Of a stretch of DNA of 64,000 bases, positions 33,438-45,541 are shown piece after piece. Source of the stretch: Pictodentalium vernedei (taxonomy: Eukaryota > Mollusca > Scaphopoda > Dentaliida > Dentaliidae); assembly GCA_031216915.1 (NCBI GenBank), contig CM062288.1, forward strand, positions 176,989,919 to 177,053,918, given 5' to 3'. The notes beneath the pieces were generated by a model. It worked only from the letters and a program-made list of their open reading frames with translations. It had not been told where the DNA came from and searched no databases. Made by a program: the position numbers and the translations under genes. Numbering within the stretch: position 1 is the stretch's first letter; the number at the start of each line of letters is the position of its first letter.

Positions 33438-33715
33438 ATTTAATGACACTTTTGACTGCCAGAGCCATCTTGTGTCGGACAGTTGTATGGGTGGAGGAAG
33501 GTGGAGTACCTGAAGAGAACTACTGAGCAGTGGCAAGCACTTATCAGACTCCCCAATGTACTGCAAGCAGGGTTAGCACAAGCACACAGGTAGGGCTAGC
33601 ATTGGCTGAAGTGTGTTGCCCAAGGACACAATGCAGTTACCCCTGGGCGGAGATCAAACCATGGACCTTTAGGTTTGAAGTCCAATGCCATCACCGCTGA
33701 GCCACCAAGTTCCCA
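33438..33715 (-). mobile_element. SINE-A2, nearly full length
   Basis: On the minus strand it begins tgggaacttggtggctcagc, with box B ggtttgatctccgccc (a decayed ttcgatccc) and cattgtgtccttgggcaaca. It has a small internal duplication or insertion near 33570-33590 and a tail truncated at tgtcattaaa. Confidence 0.75.
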
Positions 33716-33896
33716 GGTGGCAAAGATGAATAATTAACAAGTAAACTTTCTTTCCATTTTACAGCCATAATTGTAATGTATATTTTACAATGGTGGAGCG
33801 GAAGTTCGTCATGCTGATAGATTTGTTTCATTACAGTTTATTGGAGGGTACATGTACAGTGGAGCCTACTTAATTGGATAGCTCTTAAAGAAATAA

Positions 33897-34228
33897 CCGG
33901 GAGCACGGGGGCTCAGTGGTTATGGGCAACTTACGGCATTGGGTTTTAACTGGAAGGTCCATGGTTCAATCCCTGCCAGGGGTAACCATGTTGTGTCCTT
34001 GGGCACAGCAGCGCTGTGTACTAAGACGTACTGCACGTCAATAGCGCATTTGTCTTTAACTACTGCTAACCCTGCTTGTGTGGAGTGAGTACGTTGGGGA
34101 GTCAGACAGTTGCTCACCACTGCTTGGTGGTTCTCTCTGGGAACTCTGGCTTTCTGCACCCATAAAACTGCGCGACACAGGATGACCATTGCTGTCAAAA
34201 GTGCCATTAAACCCCAATAAATAAACAA
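33897..34228 (+). mobile_element. SINE-A2 inserted in a TG-MITE
   Basis: The head gggagcacgggggctcagtg, box B ggttcaatccctgcc, central motif tgttgtgtccttgggcacag, body ggggagtcagacagttgctc and tail ccccaataaataaac are all present. A segment after the central motif is deleted relative to other copies. Confidence 0.8.
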
Positions 34229-34433
34229 GAGGCTGCCTGGGGCCTGAGGCACTCACCTGACCAAAGTTGTTTAAAGAAGGGTTTAACTAACATCTATGGC
34301 TAGTGAACACTGGAGTTATTTAATTATCTGTAACTGTTGTCCTTGCAAGATGATTTTTTTCCAGTATTGGGATGCTACCACGGAAATTATACACAGACTT
34401 CCAGTAAGAAAAAAACTTTCAGTCAGGTTGAGC
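34229..34433 (+). mobile_element. Short Helentron-like relic without a tandem core
   Basis: It opens gaggctgcctggggcctgag (a weak hairpin) and gcactcacctgacc, and closes ctttcagtcaggttgagcta. Heads and tails of this style recur at 42418 and 38288. It is probably an internally deleted member. Confidence 0.4.
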
Positions 34434-34786
34434 TAATAAATAAATATAAATGGAATGACCCTGTTAAATGAATATAATTTCCAAAAACAAACCATTCACT
34501 TCACTTTTAGTGCAAATTTAACCTGTTAATTGCATATAGGGTACAGAGTAAACTCATGGTAATTGAATCAAAAGTCCTGTAATCTGTCAAGAAACTACCA
34601 CTGCTAATCACTGAATTACAGTTCTTATACACCTATCTGGCCTCAGTATATCCAGTGTAGGCATTTCATCTATTATATCTTGTTTAGCTGAGCTCCATGA
34701 GCTCTGTCAAACAAGGTAAAATAGATTAAATATAAAGTAATAATTCCCACAAGCAAAGTTGCTATTCACCTGACAGGGTTCCACTG

Positions 34787-35855
34787 CATTCTTCAATAAC
34801 TTGTACCAAGACAAATTTATATAAACAAAAACATTTATTGCTTCTTAAAATGACAAGCACCTTCCAGCAGAGGTAAAATATGGTCCCCTTGTACACAACC
34901 AGTTAAATTATTATAAATCCTCTTGAAAAGTTTTGGTTTTTTTGCCAATTTTTGGTGAGAAGAAGTCTTCAACAAAACAGACATTTATACTCCGGAAAAA
35001 TAGTTCTCATCTTGGGCTAGTGTGACATTTTGTTTTTATTCGTTAAACATGTTTTTTCTCTTTGTAGTTTACCAATTTCTTTACATTAATAGAAATTATC
35101 TTTAAGAACAGTTATCATTTGTTGTTTGATGATTTAATATGGCACATGTTCAAAACTTGACATTGAGTAATCAAAAAATAAAAGAAAATTTATATTAAAT
35201 TCAACAATACTCAGCCAGTTTTAGCAACATGTTTATTGGTTTTTTAGTTTGTTCGTACCTGGAATGTCGATGACATTCCTAGCACTCAAAACTGTCATAT
35301 TTTAAACTCTTCTTTCAATTATGAGAATAGTGTAAAATGTGTAATGAACTCATTTTTAATTTGTGTTATTACAAATGGAATTTTCTGTAGCCGATCCCAA
35401 CTTTTTTTTCAGGAATTTCAGATTTGTTCATAATATCTTTAAATAAACAATACTTCAAGATGTGTTACATATACCAGTTTACAGTGCACACAGAATGTAC
35501 TGATCTTCAATTAACACTTCACTTTAATCATTAGAGATGGACATGAATCAATTTTTACATGTTGGTTTGGTTTGGGTGTGTTACATATAAGCAAATTGAA
35601 TCATCAAACTCACGGCATCACAAAACATCAAGATTTCATAAAGTGAAATTTCCACATTTCCAGATGCTATTTTCATACCACTACCACAACAAAATGACCC
35701 TGCCGCGCATCCTCATATACAAGTACGTTCACATACATTACTACTGAAAACTTGCACCAAATTTAATACCCCAAACTAACCTGGAGTCTGTCTCTCTAAT
35801 CTTCATTTCAGATTATAATTTGGTTACAATTCATATTGGAAATGGATGGGCCTTG
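34787..35855. other. Unassigned AT-rich DNA
   Basis: No gene or recognisable repeat was found over about 1 kb. Confidence 0.5.
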
Positions 35856-36300
35856 AGAGGTATAAATTTTATAGTAAATTTCCTTTCTTATTATACCTAC
35901 CAAAATTGTTTACTACAGGCTTGCACTACAGTGGAAAAACCTAACTCGGATAAAATACTCTCTATTTTAATCTTTCGCAAGATTTGGGAAAGAAAAGTGG
36001 TGTAAAAACACCACGAAAAAATAAGCCAAAACTGGGTCGAGCGCCATCGGCGCACACCCAGTATCGGATGCTCTTCCATAGTACAAATCCACGACTACCG
36101 TAAAACAGTGCGCAATGCGTCAATCCGTCATTCTTTTTATTCCGAACAACACAGGAGTTATGTGATCAGCGGGGAGGAAGGATTCTTACCCGAATAAGAA
36201 GACGGGAGGGCCTCCATGTAAACAATTTCGGTAGGTATAAGAAAGGAAATTTATTATAAAATTTATACTTCTTATCAACCTACCTCAATTGTTTACTACT
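35856..36300 (-). repeat. Repeated inverted segments at the end of the DIRS relic
   Basis: The sequence gtaggtataagaaaggaaat with gtaaacaattt occurs at 36209-36262, and its complement is at 35858-35922. A third, shorter copy (acctacctcaattgtttac, 36279-36297) pairs with 36209-36228 in a local palindrome. DIRS-type elements have inverted terminal repeats and a complementary internal region; this is the right place for them, but the full structure is not intact. Confidence 0.5.
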
Positions 36301-38100
36301 GGCTGAACAGACAAAAGGATGGAGGGAATCACATAACCCACACATAACTCAATAGCACTGGAACCGTGGACAGAGGAAGAGATCCCTAGGCCTATCAAAC
36401 CACAGCATCACAAACATTTGAAAAGACAATGAAAGATGAGGCATATGGTGAAGTGCGACACACAGACAGAAAGGGCAGTAACAGCACAAAGCTGGAACTG
36501 ACCCTGAAAAAAGCTGAAAGGCTGGGATAGACAACAGCCTGAGCCGAAGAAAGAGGGCCCCAAGGTTCTCTGTCGGCTCCTGCAACTGTCGCAGATAAAA
36601 GGAGAATGTAGCATTTCTCCAGAAGGCTGCCAGTACAACATCCGTCATCCGACAACATGACAGAGTTATTAAAAGAAGAAGACAATGCACGCACCTCGTG
36701 GCAGAAAAAACAATTGGTAATACAATCACCAGTAGCTAGACGAGCGGAAGCTGCACGAATAGCAAGACAAATCCATCAAGAAATGGATGCTGGAGAGATC
36801 TGGCATGTGAGAAAATGCATATTCATCCAGGATAAAGGTGCGGACGCCCCCCACCCCCAAGCAGAGCATCGCCCAAGAAAGTGACCATCTTGGAGTAAAC
36901 TGCAAAGTCCTAGGCCTTTTCAAGGAAAAGAGCAGAACAAGCTTGGAGAGGCAAGGATGAGTGTCGAAACAATGCGGTATCACATATGAAAAAAATGTCT
37001 CTGAAGCATGGATATGTACCCATTGCTGGAGACCCCCAGAAACAAACATATACCAGAAACTCCGCAAGCGGTGTGATCGAAGGAGTGACAGAAGCAACAG
37101 AGTGATCGCACACCATCGACAGAAGAACCTTCCACTTAGCCACAGAGGCTAAACCAGTGGAGTGAGTGCCTCCTTGAAGAAGAAAAGCAACTCCACTGCG
37201 TGTCTCAATAAACCACTACAGAGGAGACAGGACCCGATAACAGACATGTGCGAAGGCACAATGAAGTCGGGTCAACGTGAAACCTCCTCGGGCGACTTTG
37301 GCAAAGAAAGTCGCGAGGTAGAGGGAGACATGCCAGAACCGCCGCTAACAGAGAGCGGAGCAGATTGATCCACACCCACCGAGGCGACGGGTGTGATCGG
37401 GTGTGATCGAAAGGATTCGACGACTGCAGGTTCACATCTGGGCAAGAACCTGAGGCGGAATCGGAACTGGTAGGAAGGCGTAGCCAACAAGACCATCCCA
37501 AAGGAGGGCCAGAGCGTCCACGGCGAAAGCCAGAGCATCTGGACACGGGGACACAAAAGTGTCCACCGGATGGTTCCAACGAGTCACAAGAGATCGATGG
37601 AACCCGCCATGTGGAGCATCCACCTGGTGGAAATGACCCTGCCCCGACAGGACAGGGAGTCGGCTAGGACATTCAGAAGACCGGGAATGTGACGAACAGC
37701 CACCCTGGCGTGGACATCCTGAGCGAGCAGTAAAAGATCCCAAGCCAATTTGTACATTGGAACAGAGTGCGTGCCGCCCTAGTTCCGAATATAAGCAACC
37801 ACCGTCGAATGGTCGGACAACAGAAGGACCTGGCGATTCGACAGGTGAGGGATCCATTGCCTGAAACTCAGAAGAAGCTCCTTCTGGTTCATGTGTAGAG
37901 CTGCATGATCCTGGTCCCACATCCCGTGAATGGAAAGACCTAGAGGATCCAACGTCGCACCCCATCCGAGATCGCTGGCATCTGTCGTCAGAACACGATC
38001 GTACGTGGGTAAGTCCAACGGAACACCCTGCGAAAGACACTGGACATCCGCCCAGAGGAGAAGGCGAGGATAAAGATATTCCGGAAACTGAAGCACGAGA
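36301..38100 (-). pseudogene. Decayed DIRS-type retrotransposon: RNase H region and tyrosine recombinase
   Basis: Reading the minus strand downward from 38096, a 105-codon frame has RNase H features: TDAS at residues 38-41 with GWGA after it, Glu at 73 (NQKEL) and Asp at 95 (SDHST), then VVAYIRN. A TAG stop at 37780 interrupts, but the same frame continues with GGTHSVP and IPGLLNVLADSLS. A frameshift moves the following VDTFVS and DALALLWDGLVGYAF motifs to the frame open at 38040-37432. These are typical of DIRS-type RT/RNase H proteins. Further on, at 37143-36910, a segment with WKVLL, TPSITPLAEFLVY matches the N-terminal helical part of a tyrosine recombinase, and frames down to 36349 may hold its decayed catalytic part. 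The reverse-transcriptase core is missing: the element ends at 38100, where a Helentron-like tail abuts. There are many stops and frameshifts; it is inactive. Confidence 0.72.
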
Positions 38101-38290
38101 TCCAGAAAATCATAATATAACCACTACTTACATGAAATTTAATTAAAATGTGGCCAGTGGTTTAGGAGAAAGAAGCTCAAACACCACCTTCACGCAGGAC
38201 GACGGATGACAAAAGATGGACGGACGGACGAACGACGGACGAAGAGTGAAAAGAAAAGCTCACCCTGACTTTTTTCAGTCAGGTGAGCTA
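38101..38290 (+). mobile_element. Helentron/pearl-like 3' terminus
   Basis: Sequence with agaagctcaaacaccacctt is followed by a GACGG-type microsatellite (38198-38246) and the hairpin agctcaccctgac / gtcaggtgagct. It truncates the DIRS relic. Only this short tail is present. Confidence 0.65.
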
Positions 38291-38811
38291 AAAACTCTGA
38301 CCATTGACATGTGACAATTATCATAAAGTACATGCAAATCATCTCCATACATGTATCTTACTCCTAGAATGCAGGAGTGAACCACTACATGTACTTATAT
38401 TTTCAAGAAATGTCAGCAGCTTCATGTACTTTCGTGTACAGTACATGGTATAGTATGGGGCAGTTCATCTGTTTTTTTCCAAAATGTGATCCATTCCAGC
38501 AAGTTCCATAGGAAATGGATATATGTCCCAGAATAGTTGAACCAAAACCAGGTTTTCTTTGCCCAAAAATAGAATATGATTGTCCAAACTAAAAACTTTC
38601 AATCTCTACTCTGTATCAGTGGTACTGGGGTGGGGAAAATTCAGTTCACCTTCCCTCTTTTCCATCCAACAGATAACACATAGCCATTTTTTTTTGGTTT
38701 TAACATAATGTAACTGGAAATTTAACCAGCTGAGTCTTATCTGACATTGCTTATTGGTTAAATTTTCAGCTGCATTTAGGAAATGATTGTTGTCTGAAAA
38801 TGTAGTTATTT
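38291..38811. other. Unassigned DNA, no gene seen
   Basis: A few tacatgta-type short repeats occur; nothing else was recognised. Confidence 0.45.
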
Positions 38812-38862
38812 ATTTATTGATTTATTGGAGTTTAACGACACTTTCGACAGCCAGGTTCACCT
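38812..38862 (-). mobile_element. SINE-A2 tail fragment
   Basis: Only the 3' end is present: tttattggagtttaacgaca, cactttcgacagccaggttc. Confidence 0.6.
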
Positions 38863-39050
38863 TGTCATCAACTGCTGTTAACCTGCTTGAGCGGAGCTTG
38901 AACAGAGTTAGAATGTTGAGGAGCTAATAGTTGCTTTCCAATGCTCAGTAGTTCTCTCCGGGTACTCTGGGTTCCTCCACCTGTAAAACTGTAACGGTCA
39001 GGATTAACCACTGTGCATAAGTATGTGACCTTAAACACCAATAAAAAAAA
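38863..39050 (+). mobile_element. SINE-A1, 5'-truncated
   Basis: It starts within the body (caactgctgttaacctgctt) and carries gaggagctaatagttgc and the tail gaccttaaacaccaataaaa. It shares a gcggagcttgaacagagtta variant with 57287-57652, so these two form a subgroup. It lies tail-away from the SINE-A2 fragment. Confidence 0.7.
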
Positions 39051-39134
39051 CCTAAAAAATTAGCCGAATAGAATAAATTGGGTATTTTGCATAAATTTTC
39101 TGTGAACTTTCTTGTTTGGATTATTTAAATAAGA

Positions 39135-39492
39135 GGGGGCGTGGTGGCTCAGTAGGTAGAAGTGCAGGCTGCAAGCCGAGAGGTCCTCAGTTCGAATCCC
39201 ACCTGCAGCAACCGCGCTGTGTCCTTGGGCAAGACACTTCACCCCCATTGCTCATCTGGGGGCAAGGTGAAGTTGTGTACTAAGGCGTACTGCACGTCGA
39301 TGGTGCACTTGTCTTCAACCAATGCTAACCCTGCTTGTGTGGAGTTAGTATGTTGGGGAGCTGACAGTTGCTCACCATAGCTCAGTGGTTCTCTCCGGGT
39401 ACTCCGGCTTCCTCCACCCGTAAAACTGTCATGGTCATGATTAGCCATTGAGCAGAAATATGTGATCTTAAACCCCAATAAATAAATAAGAA
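39135..39492 (+). mobile_element. SINE-A1, full length, with 12-bp duplication
   Basis: The duplication atttaaataaga is at 39123-39134 and 39493-39504. It contains box A region gtggctcagtaggtagaag, box B agttcgaatcccacc, central motif tgtgtccttgggcaagacac, the body ggggagctgacagttgctc, and tail cttaaaccccaataaataaa. At 358 bp it defines the family. Confidence 0.9.
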
Positions 39493-39504
39493 ATTTAAAT
39501 AAGA

Positions 39505-41350
39505 AATGCTGAAATGACACAGCTGGTTCCGATTCCTGAAGTTTTTGTTCTAAGCATGAATCATACAGTTGTGAACAAACAGTAGAGCCTTTTATAACTA
39601 TACTTTAGGCACCCAAGCTGTATATCGTTATTCTCAGGATAACATGTAACATTCCCAGTTGGTGGCTCTGAGCACAAAACTCAATACTAGTGCTAGTATC
39701 TTGACAATGTATGCTCAAAGCCAACAACTGGGACAAGCTGTGTTCCTAATGTAGAAAGTTAAAATTCTTGTGTAATGAAGAATTTTATTTTTTTTTGGTA
39801 GATTTATGGATTTGCTTCTCATATGTCACTCCTTGGGGTAAGGATATTGTCATCAAAAGAAGAAAGAACATTACAGTTACATGAACAGATGATGAGTAAA
39901 TTCAATTTTAGGATTTTTTGTGATGCTTTCACTAATTTCAAGGTCTTTTGCATGTCCTACAAAATAAAAAATACAAGGCTTTTCTTCAGTACAAAAAATT
40001 GTATTACTCATTTTTGCAACTTTTATCACCAAGAGTAAAGTCTGTCAGGAAAATTTGTTCTTTATGATGGAGATAACAAACTCTTTCATTTTCTCTATGA
40101 TTAAACGTTTCATGCAAGAGAATCACAAAAGCTCATAATTTTTAAGGGAAAAAAATGACATTTTCATTGATGTAACCAACACTAATCATCCAAAGTGGAG
40201 TTTTGCATATCTGCATCAAAAGGCATCATCTTGTAAATGTAAGATTGCAATTTCTGAAACTTTACAAAGACTTGAAATACAATTGAGATTCATATTCTCA
40301 GGTGTCGCAATATTTTCTGTCGAAATAAAAAAAATAACTCTTATACAAAAGATGGATTTGGTTGTGCTTTACCAGGTGTACTTAAACCAGTGTACTACAG
40401 TATCAAACCCCCTCCCAATCATGTCTTCCCTTGAGAAAGATGAATTAGATTATCCACAAGGGCAGAAATAAACTAGTTTACCCCCCCCCCCCCCCCCCAC
40501 CTCACACACACTCTCATGCCAAGTTCACCCACTCACCTCCCCAACCACCTCAATTTTTTGACCTTTCCATTTTATCATACATTTTTACCCAGAATTTGCT
40601 TTTGTAACTGCATACCATCCCCCTTCTCCAAGACTTTCAAGTCATGAAATTTTAGAGAATTTGATCCCTAACTTCCATTTCCAAGACTTATGAAGTGCAT
40701 ATATAAGTTAGGTAGAAAAAACATGCTATACATGTATAAGAATGCTTTTCTTTCCACCTCCCCTCTATTTACAAGCAAAAAAAAGTCCATGATTTAAAGT
40801 CTTGGGTTGGGGTAGCTTCTATGAAAAAGATATAATATCTTGTTCCAAACTGAAATATTTTTTCCACCACACAACTTCTGTATAACATCGAATCTCAGAT
40901 GCTATGTACAGGTATTTTCATTCATTTTTTCTTTCTTGATTCAGTCTTGATTTGGAATATTATGTTACATGTGCATGTATGTTGGCTCAAGGATGTATTA
41001 GTGTGCTTTTATCAAAGTAGTGTAAGAGTCTTGCAGACTGAAAAAATTTCAGTTAACAGAAATATTCAGTTAACTACAATCTGGTAATTTCTCATCATTC
41101 TTGTGATAAGTTATAGCCTTGACACATCGAAAGTCTGAAACTTGAAGTTTAGTCTACTGGCCTATGATGTGATACACAGGTGCTCAGGCACCAATGTTCT
41201 GGAAAATAGTGAACAGGAAAAGTAATAAAACCTGAACAGATGTTTCTGGTCAAGTGTTGTCTGCCTGAATAGGCAGGCGACACACCACTAGAAACACCTG
41301 TTATGTTTGAGCAGTACATATATGTGATGGGGAGAATAAGATGCAGCAAT
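39505..41350. other. Unassigned DNA with an 18-base C run
   Basis: A C homopolymer lies at 40481-40498 followed by CA-rich sequence. Open frames of 60-70 codons show no domain features. I see no family repeat. A short splice-flanked stretch at 39801-39836 was considered and rejected. Confidence 0.5.
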
Positions 41351-41356
41351 AAAAAA

Positions 41357-44300
41357 ATGAAAGTGTCTCAACTTGTGTAAGACATGTACATGTATAGTAT
41401 GTGACACAGCAATGACACACATCTAGGTAATGACCCGATAACAAAGGTACATATAAAGTATTATAACGGTCTGTACATAAATGCTGACCGTAGCCTGTAA
41501 CAAATGTATAGGTAAAATATTGTAAAGGTGGGCGACAGTTAGATGCTAAACTAGAAAAGAAATCTTTTATCCCAGGGTGGGTCGGACTGAACCCCAAAAT
41601 ATTTGTTCTCATAGCACAGTGAAAACAAAGGCACCCCAAAACACTCGTTCCTGTCCCAAGGTGATAACAAAGGTACCTAAGAAGTTTCGTGAAGATCGGT
41701 TCATAAATACAGCCTCTAGCCCGAGCCGTATTGACATGTGCACTTACTGTGTGTAAGTAGCACTGAATAAATCAAAGTTCATCTAATCTGCATAATTTCT
41801 GCATGAGAAAAAAACTTGTATTATCTGTGATGTATTCCATGTTACTAAACATTCATTCAAAAATTGATTCAAATCAGAACCTTCGTATAGAAGTTCTGTA
41901 CTAAAAACTGATTGTACCTAATTTTGGAACAAAATGGCCACTGGCAGCCATCTTGAATTTCGGACCGCACCCAAAACCCCTCGTTCTCGTCCCAAAGTGA
42001 TAACAAAGGTACCCAAGAAATTTCATGAAGATCGGTTCATAAATAGAGCCTCTAGCCTGAGCAGTACTGACATGTACACTTACTGTGTATAAGTAGCACT
42101 GAATAAATCAAAGTTCATCTAATTTGCATAATTTCTGCACGAGAAAAAAACCTGTATTATATGTGATGTATTCGATGTTACTAAACATTCATACAAAAAT
42201 TAATTCAAATCAGAACTTTCATACAGAAGTTCTGTACAAAAAACTGATTGCACTAAATTTGGTACAAAATGGCTGCTGGTGGCCATCTTGAATTTCGGAC
42301 CGCACCCAAAAACACTCGTTCTCATCCCACGGTAATAACAAAGGTACCCAAGAAGTTTCATAAAGATCAGTTCATAAATATGGCCTCTAGCCTGAGCCGT
42401 ATAGAAGTTGTGTACAAACTAGAGGCTCTACAGAGCCTGTAATCGCTCACATGGAAATACATATAAAAAATGTGATTTTCCATAGGCTTTCCATGGTAAC
42501 TATGAGCTGCAATTGTGGCCATGTTTTGCAAGATTACATCAACATCATTACATGAGGATCATTGGTAGAAGGAGTCCCAGTCTTCAATTACATGAAGTTT
42601 CAAAACATTTGAATCCATCAAACAGAATCATAGAATGCCTCTGGTAGTCATATTTTCCAGCCAACGGGAACAAAAAGAGGATTGTTTGTAGAGGGCCTCC
42701 TATAGACCATTCTTGCCAAGTTTTTGGTTCATGTCAGCTCAATAGTTCCAGAGAGAAGGTGAATAAGTGATTTCCTTTAGTTTTTTTCAATAGTAACTAT
42801 AACCTGCAATTGTGGCCATGTTTGTATTACGATCAAGATTAAAATGAGGAACGTTGGTGGAGAGTGTCCCAGTTATCAACCATGCAAAATTTCAAAACAT
42901 TTGGCCCTGTGGTTTCAGAGGAGAAGAGTTTTCAAAATTGACCAATCAGAATCGAAGAATGCTTCTGGTAGCTACGTTTTTTCACCCAACAGGAATAAAA
43001 TGGGTAACAGTTGTACAGAACCTCTCATAGACAATGCCTGCCAAGTCTGGTTCACATTGGCTCAGTACTTTCAGTGAAGATGATGAAAATGTGATTTCCT
43101 ATAGGGTTTCTATAGTAACTATAAGCCACAATTGCAGCCATAATTGCAACCCGATGAAGATTAAAATGAGGATCATTGGAAGAGGGGGTTACAGTCATCA
43201 GTCACACTAAGTTTTCAAACCATTTGGCCTTGTAGTTTCAAAGACGATTTTCTTGAAAATGCACACATTTATGAATTCTGTTTTCAACAAAACAAGCCCG
43301 AGCCGTATTGGCATTTGCACTTACAGTGCTGAAAGTAACACTGAATAAATCAAAGTTAGTCTAATTTACATAATTTACGCATGAGAAAAAAACCCTGTAT
43401 TATATGTGATCTATCCCATGGTACTAAACATTTGTCCAAAAATTTATTCAAATCAGAACTTTCATATAGAAGTTCTGTTCAAAAAACTGACTACACCTAA
43501 TTTCGGTACAAAATGGCTGCCAGTGGCCATCTTGAATTTCGAACCGGACCCCAAAACACTCGTTCTCATCCCACCGTGATAACAAAGGTACCCCAGATGT
43601 TTTGTGAAGATCAGTTCATAAATTCTGCCTCTAGCCCGAGCCGAATTGGCATTTACATTTACAGTGCTGAAAGTAACACTGAATAAATCTAAGTTAGTCT
43701 AATTTGCATAATTTATGCACGAGAAAAAAACAGTGTTATAAGCGATGTATCCCATGGTACTAAACATTCATACAAAAATTTATTCAAATCAGAGCTTTCA
43801 TGTGGAAGTTCTGCACAAAAATCTGATTGCCCCTAATTTTGAACAAAATGGCTGCCAGCGGCCATCTTGAATTTCAGACTGGACCCCAAAACACTCATTC
43901 TCGTCCCATGGTGATAACAAAGGAACCCAAGAAGTTTTGTAAAGATCGGTTCATAAATGCGGCCTCTAGCCCGAGCCGTATTGGCATTTGCACTGACAGT
44001 GCTGAAAGTAACACTAAATAAATCAAAGTTAGTCTAATTTGCATAATTTAAGCATGAGAAAAAAAAAAAATGATATGTAATGTATCTCATGGTACTAAAC
44101 ATTCATACATAAAATTATTCAAATCAGAGCTTTCATATGGAAGTTCTGTACAAAAAACAGATTTTTGCATCGTCGGTACAAAATGGCGGCTGGCAGCCAT
44201 TTTGAATTATGGACCGCACCCAAAAATACTCGTTCTCGTCCCACAGTCATAACAAAGGTACCCAAGAAGTTTCGTAAAGATCGGTTCATAAATACGGCCT

Positions 44301-44385
44301 CTATCCCAAGCCGTATCCAATTGTTGACGTACGGACAGACGGGCCATGACAAAAGCTCAAATTTGGCTTTGCCAAAGTTGAGCAA
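41357..44385 (+). mobile_element. PY pearl-like element with a foreign insertion
   Basis: The head is atgaaagtgtctcaacttg, where the usual hairpin has been lost by a deletion. Core modules follow to 42417 and again from about 43294. The tail has acggacagacgggccatgac and the hairpin agctcaaatttggctttgcc with aaagttgagc. Its unit content differs from the copies at 4089 and 15370, so modules have been gained and lost. Confidence 0.75.
42418..43293 (+). mobile_element. Helentron-like element of a third type, within PY
   Basis: The head ctagaggctctacagagcct forms a 7-bp hairpin and is followed by gtaatcgctcac. The core has about 2.7 units of about 310 bp, marked by tgtgatttccataggctttc-like and ctgcaattgtggccatgttt motifs (at 42508, 42810 and 43128). 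The 3' end is not recognisable; the flanking PY sequence is also missing some bases. Confidence 0.65.
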
Positions 44386-44413
44386 ATGAAATCAAAATCT
44401 CCTGAGGACCCAA

Positions 44414-44654
44414 TTAACCCTTTACCCAATGAATCAGCCACATCTGCACACATAATATGCAAATTCAGCAGCTGAATAAATATTATTTTTCAAAAAATTT
44501 CAACCGACACCATATCATGTGACCCCTCTGGAACGAGCTCATCGATCTCACATGATATGGTTTTGTTGAAATTTTTGAAAGTTTTTGAACAATTTTAAAA
44601 AATGATATTTAAAATAATAAATTTTGATATCGTCTGCATTGGGTAAAGGGTTAA
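44414..44654. mobile_element. PB-MITE, complete but with shortened centre
   Basis: TTAA is at 44414-44417 and 44651-44654, with CCCTTTACCC and GGGTAAAGGG. The central palindrome has lost one inner arm (cctctggaacgagctcatcg then directly atctcacatgatatgg). Confidence 0.83.
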
Positions 44655-45437
44655 ACATCTAAGTAACTTGGTAGTGAGTGAGTCCTAGTAAAGTTATGAA
44701 TCTCTGCTCAAATATTAATCTGAAAGTCTGATAAGACAAATTAGGGGAAAAAAATGTTTGGTCCTCGAGGGTTAAACCTGATGTATTCAAATTCAGTAAT
44801 TTGTATATAGATTTGAATACTTTATATCGTGTTTAAATAGTTTCAAAGTTTACAGTTGTGTGATTTCAAAAGCAGACAGAATTTTAAATGGATCATGAGT
44901 CAATTGAGATCTGGCCAAAATTCTCAGTCCATCAAATACCCAGATGGTCTTTTTGTTTGTTTTACCTTATTCAGTCTTCATATTGCAAAATTTTAAAAAT
45001 AAAATCTTGTGCCACAGATGTAAGTAAGTGTGTAATGATCGGAATGCAATTTGATAGAGAAAGAGACCACTTTTGCTCTCACCCACTATGGCTTATCTCA
45101 TTTGAAAATATGGAGAGTGGTAAGTACTCACCCAGAAAAGCTTTGATAATCTTACAAATTTTAAAATCTGCATTCGCATAATAATTGGAAATACATCAAA
45201 TTTTTTTACCCTAAATTGCCTCAGCAATTTTTCAGACTTTCTACATGTACTACAGCACATCTTACGACAGAGGCCTGGGAATAAGCCTATAATCGAAAAT
45301 AAGCCCACCTACCAACTTTTCAGATTTTAGTTTCACAGTCCTCCTCCTTGTAAATAAGCCCAGTTAATTGAAACTTTGTAATAACAACATCGATGGCAGC
45401 CACGCTGGTACATGTAAGTTGCTACAATGTAAAAGAA
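44655..45437. other. Unassigned DNA, no gene seen
   Basis: A 97-codon frame at 44888-45181 has no recognisable domain or splice support. Nothing else was identified. Confidence 0.45.
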
Positions 45438-45541
45438 CCCCTTACCTAATGCACATGATATCAAAATTTGTCATTTTAATTATTTATTTTTCAATTGTTT
45501 CAAAAAATTTCAACAAAACCCTATCATGTGACCACTCATAT
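45438..45541. mobile_element. PB-MITE half
   Basis: It runs from cccttacctaatgcacatga to accctatcatgtgaccactc; the second arm is absent. Confidence 0.65.

Larger units (their letters stand above)
33857..34786 (-). mobile_element. TG-MITE interrupted by a SINE-A2 and a small Helentron-like relic
   Basis: The left end CAGTGGAGCCTACTTAATTG at 33857 is preceded by TA. The right part resumes at about 34434 (atggaatgaccctgttaaa) and ends cagggttccactg at 34786. Between them are a SINE-A2 and about 200 bp of other DNA. Confidence 0.75.

Noticed and set aside
33920..34252. 110-codon minus-strand frame and similar frames across SINEs (26234, 57392, 61172, 63355)
   Set aside because: They are antisense or sense translations of SINE-A sequence. 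Repeated peptides with QREPPS-like runs come from the SINE body.
37205..37579. Other frames overlapping the DIRS relic, including 36395-36694 and the plus-strand frames 36657-37368
   Set aside because: They are shadow frames; only the frames with RNase H, VDTFVS and recombinase-like motifs agree with a known protein layout.
39135..39210. tRNA gene candidate (box A and box B spacing)
   Set aside because: It is the head of a full-length SINE with target duplications. The same head recurs in many copies and does not complete a cloverleaf convincingly. All other tRNA-like hits are also SINE heads.
39801..39836. Possible 36-nt plus-strand exon with acceptor tttttttttggtag and donor ggggtaagg
   Set aside because: Splice signals look good but there is no reading-frame evidence, no neighbouring exon and no domain. 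Such pairs arise by chance in T-rich DNA.
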